A DNA stretch of 64,000 nucleotides from Sutcliffiella rhizosphaerae (lineage in GTDB: Bacteria; Bacillota; Bacilli; Bacillales; Bacillaceae_I), in the NCBI RefSeq assembly GCF_917563925.1, contig NZ_CAKJTJ010000013.1, positions 34,247-98,246 of the forward strand, read 5' to 3'. The notes under the pieces were generated by a model, which saw only the letters and a program-made list of their open reading frames with translations, made no database searches and was not told the origin of the DNA. Shown piece by piece: positions 9,136 to 17,500 of the stretch. Position numbers and translations under genes: made by a program. Positions within the stretch are counted from its first letter, which is position 1, and every line of letters begins with the position of its first letter.

Positions 9136-10494
9136 TGTTAAATATGAAAGAAAAGCTGTAGCTATGCCAAAATAAATCATCAAAGATAGAATATCATTTA
9201 ATGTTGTGATCAGTGGACCAGAAGCGATGGCAGGGTCGATGTTTAATTTATAGAGTATCAAGGGAATAATGGTGCCTGCCAATGTACCGATAATTAGAGT
9301 AATGAAAAGGGATGACCCTACAACAATCCCTAGTATCCAGTTGCCATCCTGCCATACATAGGCAATGATGGTAATGAGGATAGCACATGTTATTCCGATG
9401 GTGAGACCGACACGAAATTCACGAAATACGAGTTTGAACACAACTTTTTTATCGATTTCTTTGGAGATTAAACCACGAACAACTACCGCGAGCGATTGGG
9501 TACCTGTGTTACCGGTCATCCCTGCTATCATTGGCATAAAAAATGCGAGTGCCACTACAGCATCTAATGTTTCTTCAAATCCGCTTATAATACTTCCTGA
9601 TATGAGTCCTATAAATAATAATAAGATTAACCATGGTAGTCGGCGTGCTGATGCTACAAGTGCCGGTGTTTCAAAATCAATATCCTTACCAGATGCAGAA
9701 AGCTTTTCAATATCCTCATTAGCTTCTTGAATAACAACGTCAATAACATCATCTACTGTAATGATCCCAATAAGTGTTTTATTATCATCCACTACCGGGA
9801 TAGCTAAGAAGTCATATCGTTCAATGATATGAGCGACTTCTTCCTGATCTGTATCGACATGTACAGATATAACACGTGAAAACATAATGTCTTGTATTTT
9901 TTCAGTTGCATCTGCAAGAATTAAGTCACGATAAGAGACAACGCCAACAAGGCGCTTTTCTTCGTCAATTACATATAAATAGTTGATGGTTTCAGCGAGT
10001 TCAGCATAGGATTTTAATTTATCTACAACTTCCCTCACTGTATACTCCTGTGGAATCCACACATACCGGTTTGTCATCAAACGTCCGGCAGTTTCAGTTT
10101 CATATTTCATTAAACCTTGAACAGCTATAGATTCTTCTTTGTTCATCTTCTCAAGGAACCTAGCTTTAATTTCAGGATCCATTTCATCAAATAAGTCTGC
10201 AAGATCATCATTGTCCATCAGGTTCATAACCTTGGCTGACTTTTCCACCCCAATTTTTTGTAAAATCTCTAATTGGGTTTCTTGATTTAACTCCCCGATT
10301 AATGCAGTCAATTGGTCAATCGTTAAATAGGTAAGGAACCTTACTTTATGTTTTTCTGGGAGTTGTTGATAAATGATACCAGTATCATATGGTTGTAATT
10401 CTTCAATAATATCCTGGAATGCCTTACGTTTTCCTTCTTTAAGGAAATTAATAATATTTAATATTATTTGATCCTCAGTCATGTTATTTACCAT
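9133..10494 (-). CDS. mgtE: Magnesium transporter MgtE
   Basis: A 453-residue MgtE-type Mg2+ channel of normal length. In order it has an N-terminal superhelical MgtE_N domain (about residues 20-130), two CBS domains (about 135-255) that sense cytosolic Mg2+ and close the channel, and five membrane helices. The pore-region signature PMIAGMTGNTGTQSL and the late LNIDPAIASGP motif are visible. The ATG at 10494 follows AAGGAGG. It is preceded by an M-box riboswitch at 10738-10888 with a terminator, so expression should rise when Mg2+ is low. Confidence 0.96.
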   Translation of the reverse strand: MVNNMTEDQIILNIINFLKEGKRKAFQDIIEELQPYDTGIIYQQLPEKHKVRFLTYLTIDQLTALIGELNQETQLEILQKIGVEKSAKVMNLMDNDDLADLFDEMDPEIKARFLEKMNKEESIAVQGLMKYETETAGRLMTNRYVWIPQEYTVREVVDKLKSYAELAETINYLYVIDEEKRLVGVVSYRDLILADATEKIQDIMFSRVISVHVDTDQEEVAHIIERYDFLAIPVVDDNKTLIGIITVDDVIDVVIQEANEDIEKLSASGKDIDFETPALVASARRLPWLILLLFIGLISGSIISGFEETLDAVVALAFFMPMIAGMTGNTGTQSLAVVVRGLISKEIDKKVVFKLVFREFRVGLTIGITCAILITIIAYVWQDGNWILGIVVGSSLFITLIIGTLAGTIIPLILYKLNIDPAIASGPLITTLNDILSLMIYFGIATAFLSYLT

Positions 10495-10559
10495 GAGATT
10501 TTGCCTCCTTCTCTCTTTCTAAGGAGTACAAGGAATCATATTATTTTGTTACAAAAGAC

Positions 10560-10644
10560 GTGGTAACAAAAATAAATATGTATTCACTTGCACTAAACTC
10601 CACGTTGTCCTCGGACTTGGACTACTATCCATTTTTGTTACCAC
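10560..10644. repeat. 14-bp perfect inverted repeat in the mgtE leader
   Basis: GTGGTAACAAAAAT (10560-10573) is exactly complementary to ATTTTTGTTACCAC (10631-10644), with 57 nt between. It lies between the riboswitch terminator and the mgtE start, so it is transcribed only after readthrough. It is not part of the known M-box fold. Confidence 0.6.
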
Positions 10645-10672
10645 CACCTGTTTTTTTATTACTTTCTCCATT

Positions 10673-10706
10673 AAAAAAGCACCTGTCATTATCCGAATGA
10701 AGGTGC
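10673..10706 (-). terminator. Riboswitch-controlled terminator before mgtE
   Basis: On the minus strand GCACCT-TCATT pairs with AATGA-CAGGTGC and is followed by six T. It lies about 30 nt after the M-box aptamer, the usual place for the expression platform that stops transcription when Mg2+ is bound. Confidence 0.85.
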
Positions 10707-10737
10707 ATGAAGGCATAAAAATCCTTTATGATTTCCC

Positions 10738-10888
10738 TCATTCGTAGAGCTTTAGCACTGTGTGGCATAGGAAGAATTCCAGCTGCATTAAAAACCACCT
10801 TATCTCGATGGTTTCTGTTGACCCATTGGCGTCTTTAGACGTTTCTGGGCAGCAGCATATCTCCGGCACAGGAGCCTCACCTAACGAA
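10738..10888 (-). promoter_or_regulatory. M-box (ykoK) magnesium riboswitch
   Basis: The minus strand carries the conserved M-box blocks in order: CGTTAGGTGAGGCTCCT, then GCTGCTGCCC, AAACGTCTAAAGACGCCAA, TGGGTCAACAGAAA, AAGGTGGTTTTTAATGCAG, TCCTATGCCA and GTGCTAAAGCTCTACGAAT. Spacing and order are those of the B. subtilis mgtE leader. Mg2+-loaded aptamer favours the terminator at 10673-10706. Confidence 0.96.
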
Positions 10889-10911
10889 GGTATGAGTATA
10901 TTACAAGTAAT

Positions 10912-10941
10912 ACTCTACTAGGGAAAAACAGAATATGTCAA
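10912..10941 (-). promoter_or_regulatory. Candidate promoter of the M-box/mgtE transcript
   Basis: TTGACA (10941-10936) and TAGAGT (10917-10912) lie 18 bp apart on the minus strand, about 25 bp before the first conserved M-box base. The -35 is a perfect consensus. Confidence 0.6.
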
Positions 10942-10948
10942 CCTTAAT

Positions 10949-11275
10949 TTATCTACTCTTTTTTTCTTCAATCGTCAAAGATTTCAATTGTTTCGTCTGT
11001 GGATTAAATGTAAGCGCTACAATTATCTGAAAGGATTTTTGACCTTCTTTAGCTAACAACTCAAATGTGTCAATAGCTTCTGTTTCGGAAACGTTTTTGC
11101 GTCCAAGATATTTATACTCCGAAATTTCTATTTGGTCATAATTTTCCTTTGCAACTTCAACCGCAATTTTACCCCATTTTTCATAATCCACTTCCCGTTT
11201 TATTTCTGCCACTGCTATATTACTTCCTGAGATGATAATAAAAACACTTAACAAACTTAATACCCATTTTTTCAT
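10949..11275 (-). CDS. yhdC: DUF3889 (YqzG/YhdC-family) secreted protein
   Basis: A 108-residue protein with an N-terminal signal peptide (MKKWVLSLLSVFIIISG, then a small-residue stretch ending near AVA) and a DUF3889 domain. The motif YEKWGKIAVEVAKENY and the ending QTKQLKSLTIEE are typical of this Bacillus family. The mature part should be extracellular or wall-associated. The ATG at 11275 has AAGGAGG at good spacing. An upstream reading to 11335 is not supported. Adjacency to yhdB and azr reproduces the B. subtilis yhdA-yhdB-yhdC order. Function unknown. Confidence 0.8.
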   Translation of the reverse strand: MKKWVLSLLSVFIIISGSNIAVAEIKREVDYEKWGKIAVEVAKENYDQIEISEYKYLGRKNVSETEAIDTFELLAKEGQKSFQIIVALTFNPQTKQLKSLTIEEKKSR

Positions 11276-11475
11276 TAAAAAAAACCTCCTTGTGCAGTTA
11301 ATACAGTTATTCTGTCTCAAGGAATGGATAATCATTACTTTTCAATAAAGATTTTTTGATTCTACAGGAAGATAACAATCTTTATGGAGATACGACCAAC
11401 ATTTTCAATGAAGAAAAGTGCTTGTTCTGAGCAAAATAATAGCACTCCTTAACAAAAAGGAGGAGAGGATGCAGA

Positions 11476-11733
11476 ATGAACTCAGTTGATTATGACCGTG
11501 CATTATATTACACACATCGGTCGGAATGGGATAACCTTCTCATATTAATGGTTCGTACAAAGGATGACTTTCTTTCCAAAAATATCGAGCATTTTCTTCA
11601 CTCCTACAATTTTTCCAAGGACTATAAAGAAGTGGAGAAAAACTTGTATCAATTGCTTCGATATATTGATCATGCTGTAACAAAAAGTTCAGAAGAGCAA
11701 CTGGGAGAAGTCAGCCATGGATATTTAGTATAA
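11476..11733 (+). CDS. yhdB: YhdB-like protein
   Basis: An 85-residue soluble protein, alpha-helical by composition, without recognised catalytic motifs. Start at the ATG after AAAGGAGGAGAGG. The identification rests on size, the N-terminal pattern MNSVDYDRALYYTHRSEWD and the position between yhdC and azr, as in B. subtilis. Function unknown. Confidence 0.75.
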   Translation: MNSVDYDRALYYTHRSEWDNLLILMVRTKDDFLSKNIEHFLHSYNFSKDYKEVEKNLYQLLRYIDHAVTKSSEEQLGEVSHGYLV

Positions 11734-11739
11734 ACGTTC

Positions 11740-11785
11740 TTACTAAAGCAGTGATTCAAGGTGGTTAACCATACCTTGAGTCGCT
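11740..11785 (+). terminator. yhdB: Probable terminator after yhdB
   Basis: AGTGATTCAAGGT pairs with ACCTTGAGTCGCT with two mismatches or wobbles around a short loop. The T-tract after it is short, so efficiency is uncertain. Confidence 0.5.
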
Positions 11786-11813
11786 GTTTATAGGCGAAAG
11801 TGAGTCTCGTTCT

Positions 11814-12370
<557 letters not shown>

Positions 12371-12499
12371 TTATTTTTGCTCCTCCCGATTGGGTTTCTA
12401 TTTTCAGTATAGCTTTTATGGATGATAAATAAATCGGAAGATATGGCTAACTTTACCTACGATAAATGAATCATTCTTTCCTAAGACTAAAGATGGAGA

Positions 12500-13132
12500 T
12501 TAAGCGATTCCATTTTTGACAGCATAAAGGGCAGCCTGAGTTCGGTCTGCGAGCTCTAATTTTGCAAGTATATTGGAAACATGTGTTTTTACTGTTTTTT
12601 CTGTAATAAAAAGGGCTGCTGCTATCTCCTTGTTGCTTTTCCCCTTTGCTATTTCCGCAAGTACATCAAGCTCTCTTGGTGTTAATTCTTCATGAAGTCT
12701 ATTTTTGCTTGTGTCTTTTGTAAAATGGGACATAACATGGGAGGTGACTTTCGGATGCAACTGACTTTCTCCTTTATACACAGCACGAATGGATTCCGCT
12801 AATTGATCTGGTTCAACATCTTTCAATTGATAGCCTGATGCTCCAGCTCGTATGGCAGGTATGACATGATCTTGATCAGAAAAACTTGTAAGAATTAACA
12901 CTTTAGAAGAAGCACCTATTTCCATAATTTGTTTAGTGGCCTCAATACCGTTCAGTTCAGGCATGACTAAATCCATTAAAATGACATCTGGCTTCAGCTT
13001 AGCTGCCAGTTCCACTGCTTCTTTACCATTCTTTGCTTCTCCGACGATTTCTATATCTTTTTGAGTTTGAAGGAAAAAAAGTAGTCCTCTTCTTACAACA
13101 TGATGGTCGTCAGCAATCACTACCTTAATCAA
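12500..13132 (-). CDS. yhcZ: NarL/LuxR-family response regulator
   Basis: A 210-residue response regulator. The receiver domain (about 1-120) has the acidic pair DD at 8-9, the phosphorylated Asp at 54 in ILMDLVMP, the conserved Thr in ILTSF and the Lys of QLKDV. The C-terminal LuxR-type helix-turn-helix (about 148-205) reads LTPRELDVLAEIAKGKSN with the recognition helix TEKTVKTHVSNIL. It overlaps the yhcY kinase gene by 4 bp, so the two form a two-component system. Order yhcY-yhcZ-azr matches B. subtilis. Target genes unknown. Confidence 0.92.
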   Translation of the reverse strand: MIKVVIADDHHVVRRGLLFFLQTQKDIEIVGEAKNGKEAVELAAKLKPDVILMDLVMPELNGIEATKQIMEIGASSKVLILTSFSDQDHVIPAIRAGASGYQLKDVEPDQLAESIRAVYKGESQLHPKVTSHVMSHFTKDTSKNRLHEELTPRELDVLAEIAKGKSNKEIAAALFITEKTVKTHVSNILAKLELADRTQAALYAVKNGIA

Positions 13133-14268
13133 TATTTTTCCTCCTTCGTAACTGGCATTTGAATACTTACAATGGTTCCTTTTCCAAGTTCACTTAATAT
13201 AGTAAACGTTCCTTTTAAGGATTCTGTGCGTTCTTTCATACTTTTTAAGCCAAGTGATGGTATCACTTCACTTTGTTTAAAAGAAAAGCCGTTCCCATTA
13301 TCCATAATTTCAAGCCTTACTTCATTATTCTTTACTTCCATATGGATACAAGCAGATTTTGTGCCTGAATGTTTTTTGCAATTATTAAGTGCCTCCTGGC
13401 CAATTCTCCATAGGCACTCTTCTATGTGATTGGGCAGATCGATGACCCCCTTAATTTCGGAATTAATCGTTAGTCCAAGGACTTTTCCATAATTAAGCAA
13501 TGCACTGAGGACACCGTTTTCCAAACCCTCTGGTCGTAACTGCCATATAAGAGCTCTCATTTCACTTAATGCTTCTTGTGACAATTCTTGCATATAAGTT
13601 AACATTTCTAACATCTTTGGATCACTTGTTAATTCCTTCGTCCCTCTAGCAGTAAGCATTAAAGAAAAAAGAAGTTGATTGACAGAGTCATGTAAATCTC
13701 GTGCAAGTCTATTTCGCTCAGCTAAAACAGAAAGATGTTGCTCATTTTCTGATAGTCGAATTCTCTTAATTGCTGTTCCAATCTGAAATGCCACAGATTC
13801 TAATAGGGCAAGCTCCGTATCATCAAAATGAGTTTTATTAGGTGATGCAATATTCAATAACCCGAATTTTTCCTTTCCAGCTTTAAGTGGAATTGTCGCA
13901 TGATGTGTAATATCGTTCGTATCACCCCACTCAAACTTTATGGCGTCTTCTATTCTTTTACAAGATATAATATTGGAAGCACGCTGGAGCCTGCCTTCTT
14001 TATAGCGGTCTATACACCAGCATCCCCCTTTACACATAGGGCTTTTGTTATCGCCCTTAAGTGCTTCTGGGAGATTATGATCAGCTGCAAGTGTATAGTT
14101 TTCTTTTTCATCAATAAGGAATATCCATCCGGTTGTAAGTCCGGTTACTTGAATCAATTTTTTTAGCACATCATCTAACACTGTAGACAAATCATTTGCC
14201 TGATTTAAGGATTCTGCAATAATCTTTAAAGCACGTAGTTCCTCAACCCTTTGTGTTTTATGCTCCAT
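13129..14268 (-). CDS. yhcY: GAF-domain sensor histidine kinase
   Basis: A 379-residue cytoplasmic sensor kinase without membrane helices, the same length as B. subtilis YhcY. A GAF domain (about 20-170) contains four cysteines, C79, C83, C85 and C103, in a CX3CXC...C pattern that could bind a metal or Fe-S centre or act as a redox switch. HisKA_3 follows with LARDLHDSVNQ (H193), then an HATPase domain with NNCKKHSGT and MDNGNGF. The ATG at 14268 has AAAAGGAGG. The signal is unknown, and the cysteine site is my inference. Confidence 0.92.
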   Translation of the reverse strand: MEHKTQRVEELRALKIIAESLNQANDLSTVLDDVLKKLIQVTGLTTGWIFLIDEKENYTLAADHNLPEALKGDNKSPMCKGGCWCIDRYKEGRLQRASNIISCKRIEDAIKFEWGDTNDITHHATIPLKAGKEKFGLLNIASPNKTHFDDTELALLESVAFQIGTAIKRIRLSENEQHLSVLAERNRLARDLHDSVNQLLFSLMLTARGTKELTSDPKMLEMLTYMQELSQEALSEMRALIWQLRPEGLENGVLSALLNYGKVLGLTINSEIKGVIDLPNHIEECLWRIGQEALNNCKKHSGTKSACIHMEVKNNEVRLEIMDNGNGFSFKQSEVIPSLGLKSMKERTESLKGTFTILSELGKGTIVSIQMPVTKEEKY

Positions 14269-14390
14269 TTTGTTGAACCTCCTTCTCTTTTCGGATAATT
14301 ATCATCTACTATCTTTCTATTGTATCAGAGAAAATCCCTTTCCTCGTTCGGAAATAGTCTGTCTTTTCTTGCGACTTTAGTCGTAGAAAA

Positions 14391-14577
14391 AGGCTGTTTT
14401 CGCAAATTTTGTTGCTTTTGCTAATTGATTAAGGAACTCATAAAATTCCTTATTGCCGAGCTCTTTTCCTACATAATAGTTTAATTTAAATGGCATGTTT
14501 TTAGAAACAAACAAATAAAAAGTCCAGAACTCGACTTTTTAATGGTTAGTAAAAGAAAAGAGCATAGAAAAAAGCCG
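14391..14577 (+). repeat. Dispersed repeat family B, copy 1 (MITE-like)
   Basis: The only content of the 355-bp gap between yhcY and the SDR gene. It begins AGGCTGTTTTCGCAAA, contains the small hairpin AAAAAGTCCAGAACTCGACT and ends near AAAAAAGCC, giving imperfect inverted ends. Similar blocks occur at 15381-15514 and 35842-35926. It is degenerate, so its edges are approximate. Confidence 0.5.
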
Positions 14578-14623
14578 CTTCCATCCCTATTATCTAATAA
14601 CGATTGAAACGACATTTTAAAAT

Positions 14624-15346
14624 TTATGCAATTGGGTATTGTTGAACAAGTGGATGAACGACAATTTCATCGACTAGCATATGCTTTGGTGCACTTGCCA
14701 TATAGACCACTGCATCTGCAATATCTTCCCCTTTTAGCCAATCTTTTTTGTCTTCAATTCCCTGTTCCGAGTTATTGAAATAGCTATCCACCATTCCAGG
14801 GTTAATGGTTCCAACACGGATGCCATATTCACGAACCTCTTGGGCAAGAGAGCCACAAAAGCCTTGGACAGCATACTTGGTTGCAGTGTAAGCAGAACCA
14901 TTCGCAATGGAATATCTACCAACATCAGAAGAAATGGTGATGATGGTACCAGCTTTATTCGATTTCATATGCGGTAAAACGGCTTTTGAACAGAGGAATA
15001 CTCCTTGTACATTGACCTCAAATACCTTTCTCCATTCTTCCACGGATGTTTCTTCCACTAATTTAAAGAAACCTATGCCAGCATTATTGATTAGTACATC
15101 CACTTGACCGAAGGTACCAATAATAGAAGATACCATTTGGTTAACTGCTTTTTCATCAGCAACATCTACCTGAAAACCTTTTACATCTACAAACCCTTGT
15201 TCCTTTAGTTCTCTTTCTACCTTTAGGATTTCTTCGGAGCTCCCAACTAATGCAAGCTTCATACCTTGTTTAGCCAATTTATGAGCGATTGCCTTTCCTA
15301 TTCCACGGGACGCACCCGTTACAATTGCAACTTGATTTTTTAACAT
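14624..15346 (-). CDS. SDR-family oxidoreductase (3-oxoacyl-ACP reductase-like)
   Basis: A 240-residue classical short-chain dehydrogenase. It has the NADP-binding TGASRGIG loop at about 10-17, the NNAG motif at about 88-91, and the catalytic Ser and YTATK (Tyr and Lys four apart) near 150. Length and motifs match FabG-like reductases, but substrate cannot be deduced. It is cytosolic. It interrupts the pgcA-yhcY order seen in B. subtilis, and copies of a dispersed repeat flank it on both sides (14391-14577 and 15381-15514), which suggests it was inserted here. Confidence 0.85.
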   Translation of the reverse strand: MLKNQVAIVTGASRGIGKAIAHKLAKQGMKLALVGSSEEILKVERELKEQGFVDVKGFQVDVADEKAVNQMVSSIIGTFGQVDVLINNAGIGFFKLVEETSVEEWRKVFEVNVQGVFLCSKAVLPHMKSNKAGTIITISSDVGRYSIANGSAYTATKYAVQGFCGSLAQEVREYGIRVGTINPGMVDSYFNNSEQGIEDKKDWLKGEDIADAVVYMASAPKHMLVDEIVVHPLVQQYPIA

Positions 15347-15380
15347 ATCGTTCTATCTTCCCTTCCTCAGTATATGGATT

Positions 15381-15514
15381 AGGCTGTTTTTACAAACTTT
15401 ATTTGCCTTTGTGAATTTTATTAGAAATACTTTTCTGCTTATTTTTCTTTAAAGTAAAAAGTCTAGAAGCCGACTTTTAAGGATTAATTGCAACAATCTT
15501 TTTAGATAAGAGCC
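15381..15514 (+). repeat. Dispersed repeat family B, copy 2 (MITE-like)
   Basis: Begins AGGCTGTTTTTACAAACTTT and ends GCAACAATC...AAGAGCC. The right end reversed (GGCTCTT...GATTGTTGC) roughly mirrors the left end. The centre AAAAAGTCTAGAAGCCGACT matches copy 1. It lies between the SDR gene and pgcA. Confidence 0.55.
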
Positions 15515-15520
15515 AATTTT

Positions 15521-15559
15521 AAAAAAAGAAATGGAAAGGCACTCTCTCCATGCCTTTCC
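15521..15559 (-). terminator. pgcA: Terminator after pgcA
   Basis: GGAAAGGCA and TGCCTTTCC form a 9-bp stem, then ATTTCTTTTTTT on the minus strand. Confidence 0.85.
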
Positions 15560-15566
15560 AAACAGG

Positions 15567-17324
15567 TTATCCGACTGTGCTCATGCTATTCAATAACTTT
15601 TCTACTTTCAGCATTAAGGATTCTGAGATAGTCGCAAGCTTACCCTGACTCTTTTCTAAGGAATCGGATTGTGAACCGAAATAAAATTTAATTTTTGGTT
15701 CCGTCCCAGATGGCCGTACACATACCCATGTGCCATCTTCTAGGAAGTATTTTAATACATTGGATTTTGGTAGTTCGATGGGTTCCACTGTATTTGACTC
15801 TAGAATCAATTTTTCCTGTGTCGAGTAATCTTCTACCACTTTCACATCAAATCCGCCAATTTCACTTGGAGGAGTATTACGGAATGCCATCAGGAGGTTG
15901 GCAATTTGTTCTGCTCCTTCTTTCCCTTTTAGCGTTAAGGATTTCATCCCTTCTAAGTAGTAACCGTATTGATTATACAAATCGATAAGAGCCTCAAACA
16001 TAGTCTTACCTTGCTTCTTATAGAAAGCACAAATCTCTACTGCCATAATACAAGCTTGAACAGCATCCTTATCTCTCGCAAAATCTGCGATTAAAGAACC
16101 ATAGCTTTCTTCGTACCCGAATAGGAATGTATATTCACCTGTTTTTTCATATTCTTTTATTTTTTCTCCGATGAACTTAAAACCAGTCAACGTATCAACA
16201 GTTGTTACCCCAAAGCTTTCTGCAATTACTCGTCCAAATTCTGAGGTTACAATTGTTTTTAACATAATTCCATTGGTTGGTAGTGTCCCAGTCGCTTTTT
16301 TTTCTGCCAAAAGATAATGGAGGAAAAGCGCTCCTGTTTGGTTACCGGTTAACACTACGTACTCACCATCTGGATTTTTCACTGCTACTCCTAGTCGATC
16401 GGCATCTGGGTCTGTTGCAATTAATATGTCTGCATCTATTTTCTTTCCGTCACGTATGGCAAGCTCAAATGCTGCGTGCTCTTCCGGGTTTGGAGAAGCA
16501 ACAGTTGAAAAGTTTGGGTCAGGCATTTCTTGCTCTTCTACTACGTATACCTGATTATATCCAAGCTGTTGAAGCCCTTCACGGACCGGCAAATTAGCAG
16601 TTCCATGCAAAGGTGTAAAAATAACCTTTACATCGTCTCCCATATCTTTACCAAGCTCTGGGTGAACACTAATGGTGGTCAAATGATTCAAGTACTCTTT
16701 GTCCACTTCTTCACCGATGATTTTAATAAGCCCTTGTTCTTTAAGTTCCTTTTCAGAGCGCACATGGATTTCTAGCTCATTCTCTATTTCATTCACTTTT
16801 GAAATTACTTGATCAGCTTCCAATAATGGCAGTTGACCACCATCTGGACCATAAACTTTGTATCCATTGTATTCCGGTGGGTTGTGACTTGCTGTGATGA
16901 CAATCCCTGAATATGCTTGCAATTGACGAACTGCAAATGATAAAACTGGTGTTGGGCGAAGGCTTTCAAATACATAAGTCTGAATGCCATGACTTGCAAG
17001 CGTTTTAGCTGCTTCCATAGCAAATTCAGGTGATTTATGACGACAATCATAGGCAATTGCTACCCCTTTTTTTATCGCCTCTTCACCAAACGATTCTATG
17101 TACCGTGCTAAACCTTCCGAAGCCTTGCGCACGGTATATATATTCATACGGTTTGTTCCAGCTCCAATTTCACCACGCATACCACCTGTACCAAATTCTA
17201 AATCTTTATAAAAGCTTTCTTCTTTCGCTTTATCATCGGATTTCATTTCCTGGATAAGCTTATTCATTTCTTTATCTAAATTGGTATGAGACTCCCATAG
17301 ATCATATTTCTTCAACCAGTCCAT
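15567..17324 (-). CDS. pgcA: Alpha-phosphoglucomutase
   Basis: A 585-residue phosphohexomutase that interconverts glucose 6-phosphate and glucose 1-phosphate, feeding UDP-glucose for teichoic acid and glycolipid synthesis. The catalytic phosphoserine is S146 in VITASHNP, the Mg2+ loop is DPDADRLG near 320, the sugar-binding loop is GYEESYG, and the phosphate-binding site RPSGTEPK lies near the C-terminus. The ATG at 17324 has AAGGAGG at 9 bp. An upstream start adds nine residues with no support. Placement after glpD matches B. subtilis yhxB/pgcA. A candidate cre site covers its promoter. Confidence 0.94.
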   Translation of the reverse strand: MDWLKKYDLWESHTNLDKEMNKLIQEMKSDDKAKEESFYKDLEFGTGGMRGEIGAGTNRMNIYTVRKASEGLARYIESFGEEAIKKGVAIAYDCRHKSPEFAMEAAKTLASHGIQTYVFESLRPTPVLSFAVRQLQAYSGIVITASHNPPEYNGYKVYGPDGGQLPLLEADQVISKVNEIENELEIHVRSEKELKEQGLIKIIGEEVDKEYLNHLTTISVHPELGKDMGDDVKVIFTPLHGTANLPVREGLQQLGYNQVYVVEEQEMPDPNFSTVASPNPEEHAAFELAIRDGKKIDADILIATDPDADRLGVAVKNPDGEYVVLTGNQTGALFLHYLLAEKKATGTLPTNGIMLKTIVTSEFGRVIAESFGVTTVDTLTGFKFIGEKIKEYEKTGEYTFLFGYEESYGSLIADFARDKDAVQACIMAVEICAFYKKQGKTMFEALIDLYNQYGYYLEGMKSLTLKGKEGAEQIANLLMAFRNTPPSEIGGFDVKVVEDYSTQEKLILESNTVEPIELPKSNVLKYFLEDGTWVCVRPSGTEPKIKFYFGSQSDSLEKSQGKLATISESLMLKVEKLLNSMSTVG

Positions 17325-17426
17325 CTGTCTTTTCCTCCTTGCATATTTCAAGATACTGTTTCTTTTCTACTTTTTTATCCAGCTTCCTGCAAAAAAATTA
17401 CGTCGATTTTTGACTAAGTACGCATA

Positions 17427-17452
17427 CGTGAACGTTTTCACTGAATATTATA
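17427..17452 (-). promoter_or_regulatory. Candidate pgcA -10 element and CcpA cre site
   Basis: On the minus strand TATAAT (17452-17447) is followed 6 bp later by TGAAAACGTTCACG (17440-17427), which fits the cre consensus TGWNANCGNTNWCA at 13 of 14 positions. A cre at the transcription start would block initiation during growth on preferred sugars. The -35 is poor, and no binding has been shown. Confidence 0.5.
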
Positions 17453-17486
17453 CTAAAAAAGAAAAGGAATTGCTTGAGCAATTCCT
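17453..17486 (-). terminator. glpD: Terminator after glpD
   Basis: AGGAATTGCT and AGCAATTCCT pair perfectly, followed by TTTCTTTTTT on the minus strand. It separates glpD from pgcA. Confidence 0.85.
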
Positions 17487-17500
17487 GAAATCATTAAATC

